DNA of 64,000 nt, taken from NCBI RefSeq assembly GCF_036687315.1, contig NZ_CP144683.1, positions 2,178,001-2,242,000 of the forward strand, in the 5' to 3' direction. The stretch comes from Sphingopyxis sp. TUF1 (GTDB lineage: Bacteria; Pseudomonadota; Alphaproteobacteria; Sphingomonadales; Sphingomonadaceae). The notes beneath the pieces were generated by a model that was given only the letters and a program-made list of their open reading frames with translations, made no database searches and had not been told where the DNA came from. Numbering within the stretch: position 1 is the stretch's first letter; each line of letters starts with the position of its first letter. Made by a program: the position numbers and the translations under genes. Shown here in pieces: positions 17,740-26,262 of the stretch.

Positions 17740-18848
17740 GCCGCATCCTCGCGCTGCGACCGGCGACCTGTCGCGAAAGCGAAGCAATGATCGGCGCACC
17801 AGCTGACCGGCAGCGCATCGCCGACCGCGAGATCGCGGCTCGCCGAGGTACGTATGACGAGTGTGTCGCCGCCGCCCAGCGCAGCATGGATGCGGCGATG
17901 GTCGCCGTGATAGACAAGCTCGTCCACGCGGGCGTCGAGTGTGTTGCAGCAATCGGAGGACTTGCCCCGGCTTTCGATATGTTCGGGCCGGATTGCGGCG
18001 ACCACCTCGTCGCCCGGCAAAACCGCCCCCGATGCGTTCGCGCGCACGATCTGGCCGCCGCGCAGCAGGATCGCGCACTGTTCGTCGCTGCGCGCGATGA
18101 CCGTCCCGGGCAGCATATTGTTTTCGCCGACGAAGCTGGCGACAAACATATTCGCGGGCGTTTCATAGATTTGCGCCGGGGTGCCGAGCTGCTGGATGCG
18201 CCCTTCCGAAAAAACCGCGATGCGATCGGACAGCGTCAGTGCTTCCCCCTGGTCGTGCGTGACATAAACAATGGTGAGTCCCAGCGCGCGCTGGATGCGT
18301 TTGATTTCGGTTTGCAGATGTTCGCGAAGCTGGCGGTCGAGTGCGCCGAGCGGTTCGTCCATCAGCACGACATCGGGTTCGAAGATCAGCGCGCGGGCAA
18401 GCGCGACGCGCTGGCGTTGCCCGCCCGACAGGGCCTCCGGACGGCGCGATCCCATGCCTTCGAGCCGGACCAGCGCGAGCGCCCGATCGACCCGGGCCGC
18501 CGCATCGGCGCCCTTGATGCCGCGGACACCGAGCGGGAAGGCAAGGTTTTCGGCGACGGTCATATGCGGGAACAGCGCGTAGTTCTGAAACACGACGCCC
18601 ATGTTGCGTTTGTACGGCGGGCGATTGGTGAGCGACTGTCCGTTCAGAAGAATCTCGCCGTGGGTGGGGGTTTCGAAGCCGGCCAGCATCATCAACGTCG
18701 TCGTTTTGCCGGAGCCCGAGGGGCCGAGCAGGCTGATGAATTCGCCGCGGTTTACCGTCAGGTTCAGGTCCGATACGGCGGGGCGGGCGCCGCCTGCGTA
18801 GATTTTTTCGACGCCGCGAAATTCGACGAGAGGCGCGGTTTCGCTCAT
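17736..18848 (-). CDS. potA: ABC transporter ATP-binding protein, PotA type
   Basis: 370 residues. Walker A GPSGSGKT (42-49), Q-loop FQNYALFPH, signature LSGGQRQR (140-147), Walker B VVLMDEP (160-166) and H-loop VTHDQGEAL are all intact. The C-terminal TOBE/OB part (PGDEVVAAIRPEHIE) marks the polyamine/iron/sugar importer class. It overlaps the aminotransferase gene upstream and the binding-protein gene downstream by four bases each. It energises the PotB/PotC-like permeases at 15516 and 14686. Confidence 0.92.
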   Translation of the reverse strand: MSETAPLVEFRGVEKIYAGGARPAVSDLNLTVNRGEFISLLGPSGSGKTTTLMMLAGFETPTHGEILLNGQSLTNRPPYKRNMGVVFQNYALFPHMTVAENLAFPLGVRGIKGADAAARVDRALALVRLEGMGSRRPEALSGGQRQRVALARALIFEPDVVLMDEPLGALDRQLREHLQTEIKRIQRALGLTIVYVTHDQGEALTLSDRIAVFSEGRIQQLGTPAQIYETPANMFVASFVGENNMLPGTVIARSDEQCAILLRGGQIVRANASGAVLPGDEVVAAIRPEHIESRGKSSDCCNTLDARVDELVYHGDHRRIHAALGGGDTLVIRTSASRDLAVGDALPVSWCADHCFAFATGRRSQREDAA

Positions 18849-20047
18849 TGTGCGGTCATTTTGCGATAGACGGCGCCGAGGCGCTGGATTCCGTCGTCGA
18901 TCTGGGTGGGTGTCGTATAGCTGAACGACAGGCGGATGTGGTTGCGCGGCGTCGCGTCGTTCTGCACCGCGAAGAAGCGGCTGCCCGCGATCAGATGCAC
19001 CCCCGCCGCCGCCGCCTGTTCTGCGAGGAGGTCGCCGTCGACCGCCTCGGGTAGGGTCAGCCAGACATAATAGCCGCCCTCGGGCACCGCGACGTGGGCG
19101 CCCGGCAGGTCGCGCGCGATCGCGGCGACGATGGCGTCGCGGCGTTCGCGATACGCCGCCTGAACGCGCGCAATATGGTCGGGGAAGGCGGAGGAACTCG
19201 CGAACCCGTGAATGATCCGCTGAATGAGCGGCGACGAGCCGCCCTCGGCCTTTAGCTGGATCATGCGGGCAATATGCACGGGGTCGGCGGCGACCCAGCC
19301 GATGCGCAGCCCCGGCGCTACCAGTTTGGAAAAGGTGCCAACGTGAAAAACCGTGCCGTCGGTATCGAGCGATTTCAGGAGCGGGCCGCCGTCGCCGTCG
19401 AACCGTACGCGGCGATAGGGGCTGTCCTCGACGAGCGCGATGCCGCGCGCGCGGGCGAGCGCGACGAGTGCGGCGCGGCGGTCGGCAGGCATCGTCGCGC
19501 CGGTGGGATTGTGAAATTCGGGAATGTTATAGATGAATTTCGGCGGCGGATGGCCCTCCGCGGCGCGGCGTTCGAGCTGGCGTTCGAGCGCCGCGACATC
19601 GATGCCCGCGTCATCCTGCGCCGCCTCGATGAAATGGATGCCATAGTTTCGGAAGAGGGGAATGGCGGTGAAATAGGTCGGCGCGGTAACGACGATCGCA
19701 TCGCCTTCGTCGAGGAGCAGGCGGCACACGAGGTCGATGCCCTGCTTGGCGCCGTTGGTCACGAGGATATGATCGGCGGTCAGCGCGCAGCCTTCGTCGT
19801 TCATCCAGTCGGCGAGCCATTCACGCAGATAGGGCTGTCCGCGCCCCGAGGCGTATTGCAGGGTTTCTTCGCGATGTTCCGACAGCGCGGCAGTGGCATA
19901 AGGTGCAAGGTCGGGCAGCAGCTGCGGAGCGGCAAAGCCCGAATCGAAGAGGATGGTCTCCTGACCGAATTCCGACGGAAAATGGGGGGCAGGCAGCCGG
20001 GTCGACAAGTTCATCGCGCGACGCGCCAGGCGTTCGGTATTCGGCAA
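18845..20047 (-). CDS. PLP-dependent class I/II aminotransferase
   Basis: 400 residues if the TTG at 20047 is used. It is a fold-type I aminotransferase of the LysN/MocR-catalytic-domain group: TNGAKQGIDLV (phosphate region), YNIPEFHNPTG, VEDSPYRRV (PLP Asp) and SFSK-like GTFSKLVAPGLRIGW, whose Lys binds PLP (Lys241 from the TTG). GGAGGGG lies seven bases before TTG 20047, while the first ATG (20014) has no RBS, so TTG is preferred. It is the first gene of the pot-like operon and overlaps potA by ATGA, suggesting that it deaminates the imported compound. Confidence 0.87.
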   Translation of the reverse strand: MPNTERLARRAMNLSTRLPAPHFPSEFGQETILFDSGFAAPQLLPDLAPYATAALSEHREETLQYASGRGQPYLREWLADWMNDEGCALTADHILVTNGAKQGIDLVCRLLLDEGDAIVVTAPTYFTAIPLFRNYGIHFIEAAQDDAGIDVAALERQLERRAAEGHPPPKFIYNIPEFHNPTGATMPADRRAALVALARARGIALVEDSPYRRVRFDGDGGPLLKSLDTDGTVFHVGTFSKLVAPGLRIGWVAADPVHIARMIQLKAEGGSSPLIQRIIHGFASSSAFPDHIARVQAAYRERRDAIVAAIARDLPGAHVAVPEGGYYVWLTLPEAVDGDLLAEQAAAAGVHLIAGSRFFAVQNDATPRNHIRLSFSYTTPTQIDDGIQRLGAVYRKMTAQ

Positions 20048-20120
20048 GCTATCGCCCCTCCATGTCAGCGCTTTTCGGCCAAGCGGCTGTCCCTGCCTGA
20101 AACGATGATCGCCACCGGCG

Positions 20121-20161
20121 AATCCGCCACCGCTTCCAGCCAAAAAAACGGGTGGCGGATT
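20121..20161. promoter_or_regulatory. Inverted repeat with ATCCGCCA/TGGCGGAT arms, divergent promoter
   Basis: AATCCGCCACC (20121-20131) and GGTGGCGGATT (20151-20161) are perfect 11-base inverted arms in the gap between the aminotransferase and amidohydrolase operons. The same octamers recur at 30487-30509 in another divergent gap of the island. This suggests one regulator for both; the protein is unknown. Confidence 0.5.
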
Positions 20162-20200
20162 TGACCCCGCCGTCGCTCGTCCTGTTCGGGAGGCGGCTTC

Positions 20201-21601
20201 ATGATATTTCGTGCGCGACGGTGGCAAAGAGGTGCGGCGGTAGCGGCGGCGGCGACGATGCTTGCGTCGCTGCCGGCAAACGGCGCGGCGGCGGCCGATG
20301 GCGGCCCTGAAGATCCGTTCCCAAGCAGCTATCGCGCACCCGCAGCGCGGCCGGTGGCGATCGTCGGTGCCACCATATTGACCGGCACCGGCGCCGAAAT
20401 CGGCGATGCGACGATCCTTGTGCGGGACGGTCTGGTCGAAGCCGTTGGGCCGGACGTCGCGGTGCCCCAAGATTATGACCGCATCGACGGTCGCGGCAAA
20501 TGGGTGACGCCGGGCATCATCGACGCGCACTCGCATCTGGGCGTCTATCCCTCGCCCGGCACGCCATCGCATCAGGACGGCAATGAAGCGGTCGCGCCTA
20601 ACACGGCCGAAGTGTGGGCCGAACATTCGGTGTGGCCGCAAGACCCCAAATTCCGGCTGGCGCGGGCGGGCGGGGTCACCTCGCTGATGATCCTGCCAGG
20701 ATCGGCCAATCTGTTCGGCGGTCGGTCGGTCACGCTGAAAAATGTGGCGTCGGTGACGATGCAGGGGATGAAGTTTCCCGGCGCGCCCTATGGTCTGAAA
20801 ATCGCGTGCGGCGAAAATCCGAAGCGCGTTTACGGCGAGCGCGGCCGGTCGCCGGCGACGCGGATGGGCAATGTCGCAGGGTATCGCAAGGCGTGGATCG
20901 ACGCCGCCGATTACGCCGCCAAATTGGCGAAGTGGGAAAAGGGCGGACGCACGGGCGATGCGCCGAAGCGCGACTTGCAGCTGGAGACGCTGGCCGGGGT
21001 GCTGAAGGGCGAGATTCTCGTCCAGAATCACTGTTACCGCGCCGACGAGATGGCGGTGATGATCGACGTCGCGCGCGAGTTCGGCTTTCGCATCCGCACT
21101 TTTCACCACGCGAACGAGGCGTTCAAGATCGCGCCCTTGCTGGCGCGCGAAAATATTTGCGTCGCCACCTGGGCGAACAGCTGGGGGGCGAAAATGGAAT
21201 CGCTCGACGGGATCGAGGAAAATGCGCCGATGATCCACGCCGCAGGCGGCTGTGCGATCATCCATTCGGATGACGGCCTGCTGATCCAGCGGCTCAATCA
21301 GGAGGCCGGGATCGCGATGACCGCCGCCAATCACGCCGGCATGACGATCACGCGCGGCGAAGCGATCCGCTGGATCACCGCCAACCCCGCGAAAGCTATG
21401 GGCATCGACGACCGCGTCGGCACGCTGGAACCCGGCAAGATGGCCGATCTGGTGCTGTGGAGCGCCGATCCGTTCAGCGTCTACGCGCGCGCCGATCGCG
21501 TGTGGATCGACGGCGCGCCGGTGTGGGATCGCCGCGACGCGCGCTATCAGGCGCCGTCCGATTTCCTGCTGGGCCAGCCCGGACAGGATTTTGCGCGATG
21601 A
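20201..21601 (+). CDS. Exported metal-dependent amidohydrolase (pair 1, active partner)
   Basis: 466 residues with a signal peptide. The amidohydrolase-superfamily barrel has the full ligand set: GIIDAHSHLG (His110, His112), VQNHCYRADE, TFHHANEAF and IIHSDD. The end TANPAKAMGIDDRVGTLEPG is typical of imidazolonepropionase-like members. It hydrolyses amide or cyclic amide bonds; the substrate is unknown. GGAGG precedes the ATG. It is the first gene of a five-gene chain joined by ATGA overlaps. The partner at 21598 is a homologue without ligands. A 441-base tract is nearly identical to the gene at 23594. Confidence 0.88.
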   Translation: MIFRARRWQRGAAVAAAATMLASLPANGAAAADGGPEDPFPSSYRAPAARPVAIVGATILTGTGAEIGDATILVRDGLVEAVGPDVAVPQDYDRIDGRGKWVTPGIIDAHSHLGVYPSPGTPSHQDGNEAVAPNTAEVWAEHSVWPQDPKFRLARAGGVTSLMILPGSANLFGGRSVTLKNVASVTMQGMKFPGAPYGLKIACGENPKRVYGERGRSPATRMGNVAGYRKAWIDAADYAAKLAKWEKGGRTGDAPKRDLQLETLAGVLKGEILVQNHCYRADEMAVMIDVAREFGFRIRTFHHANEAFKIAPLLARENICVATWANSWGAKMESLDGIEENAPMIHAAGGCAIIHSDDGLLIQRLNQEAGIAMTAANHAGMTITRGEAIRWITANPAKAMGIDDRVGTLEPGKMADLVLWSADPFSVYARADRVWIDGAPVWDRRDARYQAPSDFLLGQPGQDFAR

Positions 21602-22878
21602 GCCGCTGGTTACTCCTGCTTTCGCTGTGCGCACTTGGCCTGCCCGCCGCCGCGCAGACGGTGGCGATCACCGGGGGGCGCGTCGTGACGATGGGCCCAG
21701 CGGGCGATCTGGCGCGCGGCACCGTGGTCATCCGCGACGGGCGCATCGTTGCGGTCGGCGCCGATGTGCCGGTGCCGCCGGACGCGCGCGTCATCGACGC
21801 GGCAGGACGGATCGTCACCCCAGGCCTGATCGCGCCCGCGACCAGCCTGGGACTGGTCGAGGTCCGCATGGTCGAGGCGACCGACGATCGCGGCACCGCG
21901 AACAGCCGAATCAGCGCGGCGTTCGATGCGGCCTATGGCCTCAATCCCGATTCGATCCTGATCCCGGTCGCACGGCTGGGCGGCATCACGCGCGCGCTCG
22001 TCGTGCCGTCGTACAAAGACAAGGCCGGGCGCGAATTGATGTTCGCCGGGACGGCCGCGGCGATCACGCTCGACGGCCGCACGGCGCCGGTGAAGCGCGG
22101 CGCGGCGATGATGCTGGAGATGGGCGACGCGGGCGCCGAGCGGGCAGGCGGCGCGCGCGCGGCGGCGTTGCTGTCGCTGCGCGCCGTGCTGGCTGAAGTG
22201 CGCGATTACAAGCTGCGCCGCGCCGATTATGACCGTGGCGCCACGCGCGATTATATCCTGTCGCGTGCCGATATGGAGGCGCTGATCCCCGTCGTCGACG
22301 GAGTGATGCCGCTGCTCGTCACGGTAAACCGCGCCTCCGACATTCGCGACATGCTGGCGCTTGCGCGCGAAGAGCGGATCAGGCTGATCCTCGAAGGCGC
22401 GGCCGAAGGCTGGCGCGTGGCGGGCGAGATTGCAGCGGCGCGCGCCCCCGTGCTGCTCACCCCGGTCGAAAACACGCCGGCGTCGTTTGAAAAGCTGGGT
22501 TCGACTTTGGAAAATGCGCAGCGGCTGGCGGCGGCGGGCGTCGTCATCGCGATCGAGGGCAACGGCAGCCACCGCGAACGCGAGATGCGCTATAACGCCG
22601 GCAATGCCGTCGCGAGCGGGCTCGACTGGAGCGCGGCGTTGGCGGCGATCACCATCAATCCGGCGCGCATATTCGGCATGGCGGACCGCGCCGGATCGAT
22701 CGAAACCGGCAAGGACGGCGATGTCGTCGTCTGGGACGGCGACCCGCTCGACACGCTGTCGCGCCCCATCGCGGTGGTGATCGGCGGCGTAAGCCAGCCG
22801 ATGACGTCGCGCGCGACCGAACTTCGCGACCGTTATCTTCCCGCCATCACCGCCCCCGCCAATGGAGAATTGCCATGA
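21598..22878 (+). CDS. Amidohydrolase-like protein lacking metal ligands (pair 1, pseudo-enzyme partner)
   Basis: 426 residues, signal peptide (LLLLSLCALGLPAAAQ), and an amidohydrolase-like outline (TVVIRDGRIVAVGADVPVP, INPARIFGMADRAGSIETG). Where the active partner has HSH it reads LIAPATSLGL; where that has QNHCYRADE it reads LVTVNRASDI; FHHANEA becomes LEGAAEGW; IHSDD becomes AIEGNGS. All metal ligands are therefore gone. It is probably a structural or regulatory subunit for the gene product at 20201. It overlaps both neighbours by ATGA. Confidence 0.85.
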   Translation: MSRWLLLLSLCALGLPAAAQTVAITGGRVVTMGPAGDLARGTVVIRDGRIVAVGADVPVPPDARVIDAAGRIVTPGLIAPATSLGLVEVRMVEATDDRGTANSRISAAFDAAYGLNPDSILIPVARLGGITRALVVPSYKDKAGRELMFAGTAAAITLDGRTAPVKRGAAMMLEMGDAGAERAGGARAAALLSLRAVLAEVRDYKLRRADYDRGATRDYILSRADMEALIPVVDGVMPLLVTVNRASDIRDMLALAREERIRLILEGAAEGWRVAGEIAAARAPVLLTPVENTPASFEKLGSTLENAQRLAAAGVVIAIEGNGSHREREMRYNAGNAVASGLDWSAALAAITINPARIFGMADRAGSIETGKDGDVVVWDGDPLDTLSRPIAVVIGGVSQPMTSRATELRDRYLPAITAPANGELP

Positions 22879-23597
22879 CCGTCAACAAGCTGCTTGTCCT
22901 CTATTCGGGCGTCCTGACCGCCGCCGCGTCGATCGCGCTGGCAACGCAGGCCGGGGCCGACACGCCGCCCGGCAAGGCGGCGTTCGACGAGATCGACGTC
23001 AAACGGATCAATATTCGTGAGGATGACGGCACGATCCGCATGATCCTGTCGAACAACAGCCGCGCCCCCGGCATCATCATGAAAGGCAAGGAACAGCCGC
23101 ATCCCGGCGGCAATCGCGGCGCGGGGATCATCTTTTACAATGACGAAGGGTCCGAAAACGGCGGCCTGACCTTCAGCGGCAGCACCGGCCCCGACGGCAA
23201 GGTGTCGAGCGGCGGGCATCTGAGTTTCGACCAATATGAGCAGGATCAGGTCATCCAGCTGACGCAGAATGAATATGACGGGCGCCGCTGGGCGGGGATG
23301 GTGGTCAACGACCGGCCCGATGCCCCGCTCGATTTCGGCCTTGCCAAGCGCATTACCGCGATGCCCGAGGGCCCCGAGCGGACGGCGGCGCTGGAGAAGG
23401 TGAAGGCCGACGGCACCTTTGGACGGCAGCGGCTGTATGTCGGCAAGACGCGCGACCGCGAATCGGCTGTGATGCTGAACGATGCGATGGGGCGCCCGCG
23501 TATCCTGATGAAAGTGGCACCCGACGGCGCGGCGTCGATCGACTTCCTCGACGAAAAGGGCACGGTCATCCGGTCGGTTACGCCCGACGCGAAATGA
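22875..23597 (+). CDS. Exported protein of unrecognised family (paralogue of 3299-4024)
   Basis: 240 residues with a signal peptide. Blocks shared with the product of 3299-4024 are FDEIDVKRINIREDDGTIR, IIFYNDEGSENGGLTFSG, HLSFDQYEQDQVIQL, RRWAGMVVNDRPD and the end SIDFLDEKGTVIRSV. No enzyme motif is visible; repeated short strands suggest a beta-sheet protein. It is embedded between two amidohydrolase pairs and overlaps both neighbours by ATGA, so it must be made with them. A role in binding, assembly or protection of these enzymes is a guess. Confidence 0.8.
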   Translation: MTVNKLLVLYSGVLTAAASIALATQAGADTPPGKAAFDEIDVKRINIREDDGTIRMILSNNSRAPGIIMKGKEQPHPGGNRGAGIIFYNDEGSENGGLTFSGSTGPDGKVSSGGHLSFDQYEQDQVIQLTQNEYDGRRWAGMVVNDRPDAPLDFGLAKRITAMPEGPERTAALEKVKADGTFGRQRLYVGKTRDRESAVMLNDAMGRPRILMKVAPDGAASIDFLDEKGTVIRSVTPDAK

Positions 23598-25000
23598 TCC
23601 GCGCGACGCTGATTCTTTGCGCCGCGCTGGCGCTGGGTGGCTGCGCCGCGAGCGAGCGTCCGGTGCCGGTCACTGCCGCGCCGTCGCCTGCTGCGCCCGT
23701 GGAGGCCTATCCCAGCACCTATCGCGCGCCAATGGCCGGGCGCACCGCACTGGTCGGCGCGACGATATGGACCGCGGCGGGCGCCGAAATCGCGAACGGC
23801 ACGCTGCTGATCGACGAGGGCCGGATCGTCGCGGTGCGGGCGGGGCTGGCGGTGCCCGACGGATACCGGACGGTCGATGCGCGCGGCAAATGGGTGACGC
23901 CGGGCATCATCGACGCGCATTCGCACCTGGGTGTGTGGGCGCAGCCCGATTCGCTCGACGCGCTGAACGACGTCAACGAAATGACCGATCCCAATACCGC
24001 GCAGGTGTGGGCCGAACATTCGCTTTGGCCGCAGGACCCCGGCTTCGACACCGCGCGCGAGGCCGGGGTGACCAGCCTGATGATCCTGCCGGGGTCGGGC
24101 AATTTGTTCGGCGGCCGCACCGTGACGCTGAAAAATGTGGCGTCGGTGACGATGCAGGGGATGAAGTTTCCCGGCGCGCCCTATGGGCTGAAAGTCGCGT
24201 GCGGCGAAAATCCCAAGCGCGTTTACGGCGGTCGGAGCCGGTCGCCGGCGACGCGGATGGGCAATGTCGCGGGGTATCGCAAGGCGTGGATCGACGCGGC
24301 GGACTATGCGGCCAAATGGGAGAAGTGGGAGAAGGGCGGGCGCGCGGGCGACGCACCGAAGCGCGACTTGCAGCTGGAGACGCTGGCGGGGGTGCTGAAG
24401 GGCGAGATTCTCGTCCAGAACCATTGCTACCGCGCCGACGAGATGGCGGTGATGATCGACGTTGCGCGCGAGTTCGGCTTTCGCATCCGTACCTTTCACC
24501 ACGCGAACGAGGCGTTCAAGATCGCGCCGCTGCTCGCGCGCGAAAATATTTGCGTCGCCACCTGGACCAACTGGTGGGGATACAAGATGGAAGCGTTCGA
24601 CGCGATCGAGGAAAATGCGCCGATGATCCACGCCGCGGGCGGCTGCGCGATCATCCACTCAGACGATGCGGACCTTGTCCAGCGGTTGAACCAGGAGGCG
24701 GCGGGGGCGCTGTCGTCGGCGCGGCGCGCGGGGATCGAGATCGACAAGGCCGAGGCGATCCGATGGATCACCGCGAACCCGGCGAAGGCGCTGGGCATCG
24801 ACGATCGCGTCGGCACGCTGGAACCCGGAAAGAACGCCGATGTCGTGATGTGGGATGCCGACCCGTTCAGCATCTATGCGCGCCCCGACACGGTCTGGAT
24901 CGACGGCGCGATCGTCTTTGACCGGCGCGATCCCGCCTATCGCCGCCATTCCGATTTCATGATCGGGCAGGGGCAAGGCCCGCGGGAGCCGCGGCCATGA
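23594..25000 (+). CDS. Metal-dependent amidohydrolase, lipoprotein (pair 2, active partner)
   Basis: 468 residues. The N-terminus has a lipobox (LALGGC, Cys about 17), so it is membrane anchored, unlike the homologue at 20201. The ligand set is complete: GIIDAHSHLG (His109, His111), QNHCYRADE, FHHANEA, IIHSDD. Most of the central region is nearly identical in DNA to 20732-21172, while the N- and C-termini differ. It overlaps the gene before and the pseudo-enzyme partner after by ATGA. Confidence 0.88.
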   Translation: MIRATLILCAALALGGCAASERPVPVTAAPSPAAPVEAYPSTYRAPMAGRTALVGATIWTAAGAEIANGTLLIDEGRIVAVRAGLAVPDGYRTVDARGKWVTPGIIDAHSHLGVWAQPDSLDALNDVNEMTDPNTAQVWAEHSLWPQDPGFDTAREAGVTSLMILPGSGNLFGGRTVTLKNVASVTMQGMKFPGAPYGLKVACGENPKRVYGGRSRSPATRMGNVAGYRKAWIDAADYAAKWEKWEKGGRAGDAPKRDLQLETLAGVLKGEILVQNHCYRADEMAVMIDVAREFGFRIRTFHHANEAFKIAPLLARENICVATWTNWWGYKMEAFDAIEENAPMIHAAGGCAIIHSDDADLVQRLNQEAAGALSSARRAGIEIDKAEAIRWITANPAKALGIDDRVGTLEPGKNADVVMWDADPFSIYARPDTVWIDGAIVFDRRDPAYRRHSDFMIGQGQGPREPRP

Positions 25001-26253
25001 TCCGGTTCCTGACCGCTTGCGCCGCCTTGGCGCTGTCGCCGCCGGTCGCCGCCGAAACGATTGCGATCGTCGATGCCCGGGTGATGACGATGGCGGGCGA
25101 GGGCACGCTGGAGCGCGCGACGATCCTGATCGACGACGGACGCGTCGCGGCGATCGGTGCCGACCTGGCCGTGCCCGCCGCGGCGCGCGTCATCGACGGG
25201 CGCGGCGGCGTCGTGACGCCGGGTTTCATCCAGGCGGACAGCACGCTGGGCGCGGTCGAAGTGAGTCAGGTTCCCGCAAGCGCCGACCGCGCGACGCACA
25301 GCGTGCGGATCAGCGCCGGTTTCGACATTTCGCTGGGGCTCAATCCCGATTCGATCCTGCTGCCCGTCGCGCGGCTGGGCGGGATCACCCATGCCGTCAC
25401 GACACCGCTTTATGACGATCGCGCCGGGCGCGAGCTGCAGTTTGCGGGGCAGGCGGCGGTGATCGACCTCGCCCAGCGCCCGGACATGGTGACGCGGCCG
25501 CGCGCGGCGATGGTGCTCGAAATGGGCGAGAGCGGCGCCGCGCGTGCGGGCGGTGCGCGGGGAGCGGCGATCGCGGCGCTGCGCGCGACGCTGGCCGATG
25601 TGCGTCACTTCGCCGCGCATCGCGCCGCCTATGACCGCGGGGATGGGCGGCCGCAGGCGTTGTCGCGGATCGACCTTGAGGCGCTGGTGCCGGTGGCCGA
25701 GGGGCGGGTGCCGCTGATCGTCAAGGTCGATCGTGCGTCGGACATCCGCGAGATGATCGCGCTGGCAAAGGACGAGAAGCTGCGGATCATCCTCGACGGT
25801 GCCGAAGAAGGCTGGCGCGTCGCGGACGAAATCTCGGCGGCGAATCTGCCCGTGATCCTCGATCCGTTGGCAAACCTGCCGCACAGCTTTGCGCAGCTTG
25901 GCGCGACGATGGAAAATGCGGCGCGGCTGCACAAGGCCGGGGTGACGATCGTCATCCGGACGTCGGCGGGCGCCGCGCACCGCGCGCGCGAACTGCGCTT
26001 TGGTGCGGGCAATGCGGTGGCGTGGGGCTTGCCCCATTCAGCGGCGGTGGCGGCGATCACCGTCAACCCGGCGCGGGTGTTCGGCGTCGCCGATCGCGCG
26101 GGAACGATCGAGCGCGGCCGGGCTGCCGATCTGGTGCTGTGGAGTGGCGATCCGCTGGAGCCGCTGTCGCAGCCGCAGCTGATCCTCGTCGAGGGCATCG
26201 AAGCGCCGCTGACGGCGCGCCCGCTGGAATTGCGCGACCGCTATCGGCGCTGA
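24997..26253 (+). CDS. Amidohydrolase-like protein lacking metal ligands (pair 2, pseudo-enzyme partner)
   Basis: 418 residues with a signal peptide (FLTACAALALSPPVAAE). It is homologous to the product of 21598 throughout (LNPDSILLPVARLGGIT, VDRASDIREMIALAKDEKLR, VNPARVFGVADRAGTIERG). The ligand positions read FIQADSTLG, VKVDRASDI, LDGAEEGW and VIRTSAG, so no metal site remains. It is the last gene of the five-gene chain and ends nine bases from the convergent M16 peptidase stop. Confidence 0.85.
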   Translation: MIRFLTACAALALSPPVAAETIAIVDARVMTMAGEGTLERATILIDDGRVAAIGADLAVPAAARVIDGRGGVVTPGFIQADSTLGAVEVSQVPASADRATHSVRISAGFDISLGLNPDSILLPVARLGGITHAVTTPLYDDRAGRELQFAGQAAVIDLAQRPDMVTRPRAAMVLEMGESGAARAGGARGAAIAALRATLADVRHFAAHRAAYDRGDGRPQALSRIDLEALVPVAEGRVPLIVKVDRASDIREMIALAKDEKLRIILDGAEEGWRVADEISAANLPVILDPLANLPHSFAQLGATMENAARLHKAGVTIVIRTSAGAAHRARELRFGAGNAVAWGLPHSAAVAAITVNPARVFGVADRAGTIERGRAADLVLWSGDPLEPLSQPQLILVEGIEAPLTARPLELRDRYRR

Positions 26254-26262
26254 CCGACCGGG

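Noticed and set aside
18845..21634. A 929-codon minus-strand frame covering the aminotransferase and the amidohydrolase gene
   Set aside because: Only the part up to 20047 is aminotransferase; the upstream part is antisense to an intact amidohydrolase and reads as low-information Arg-rich sequence.
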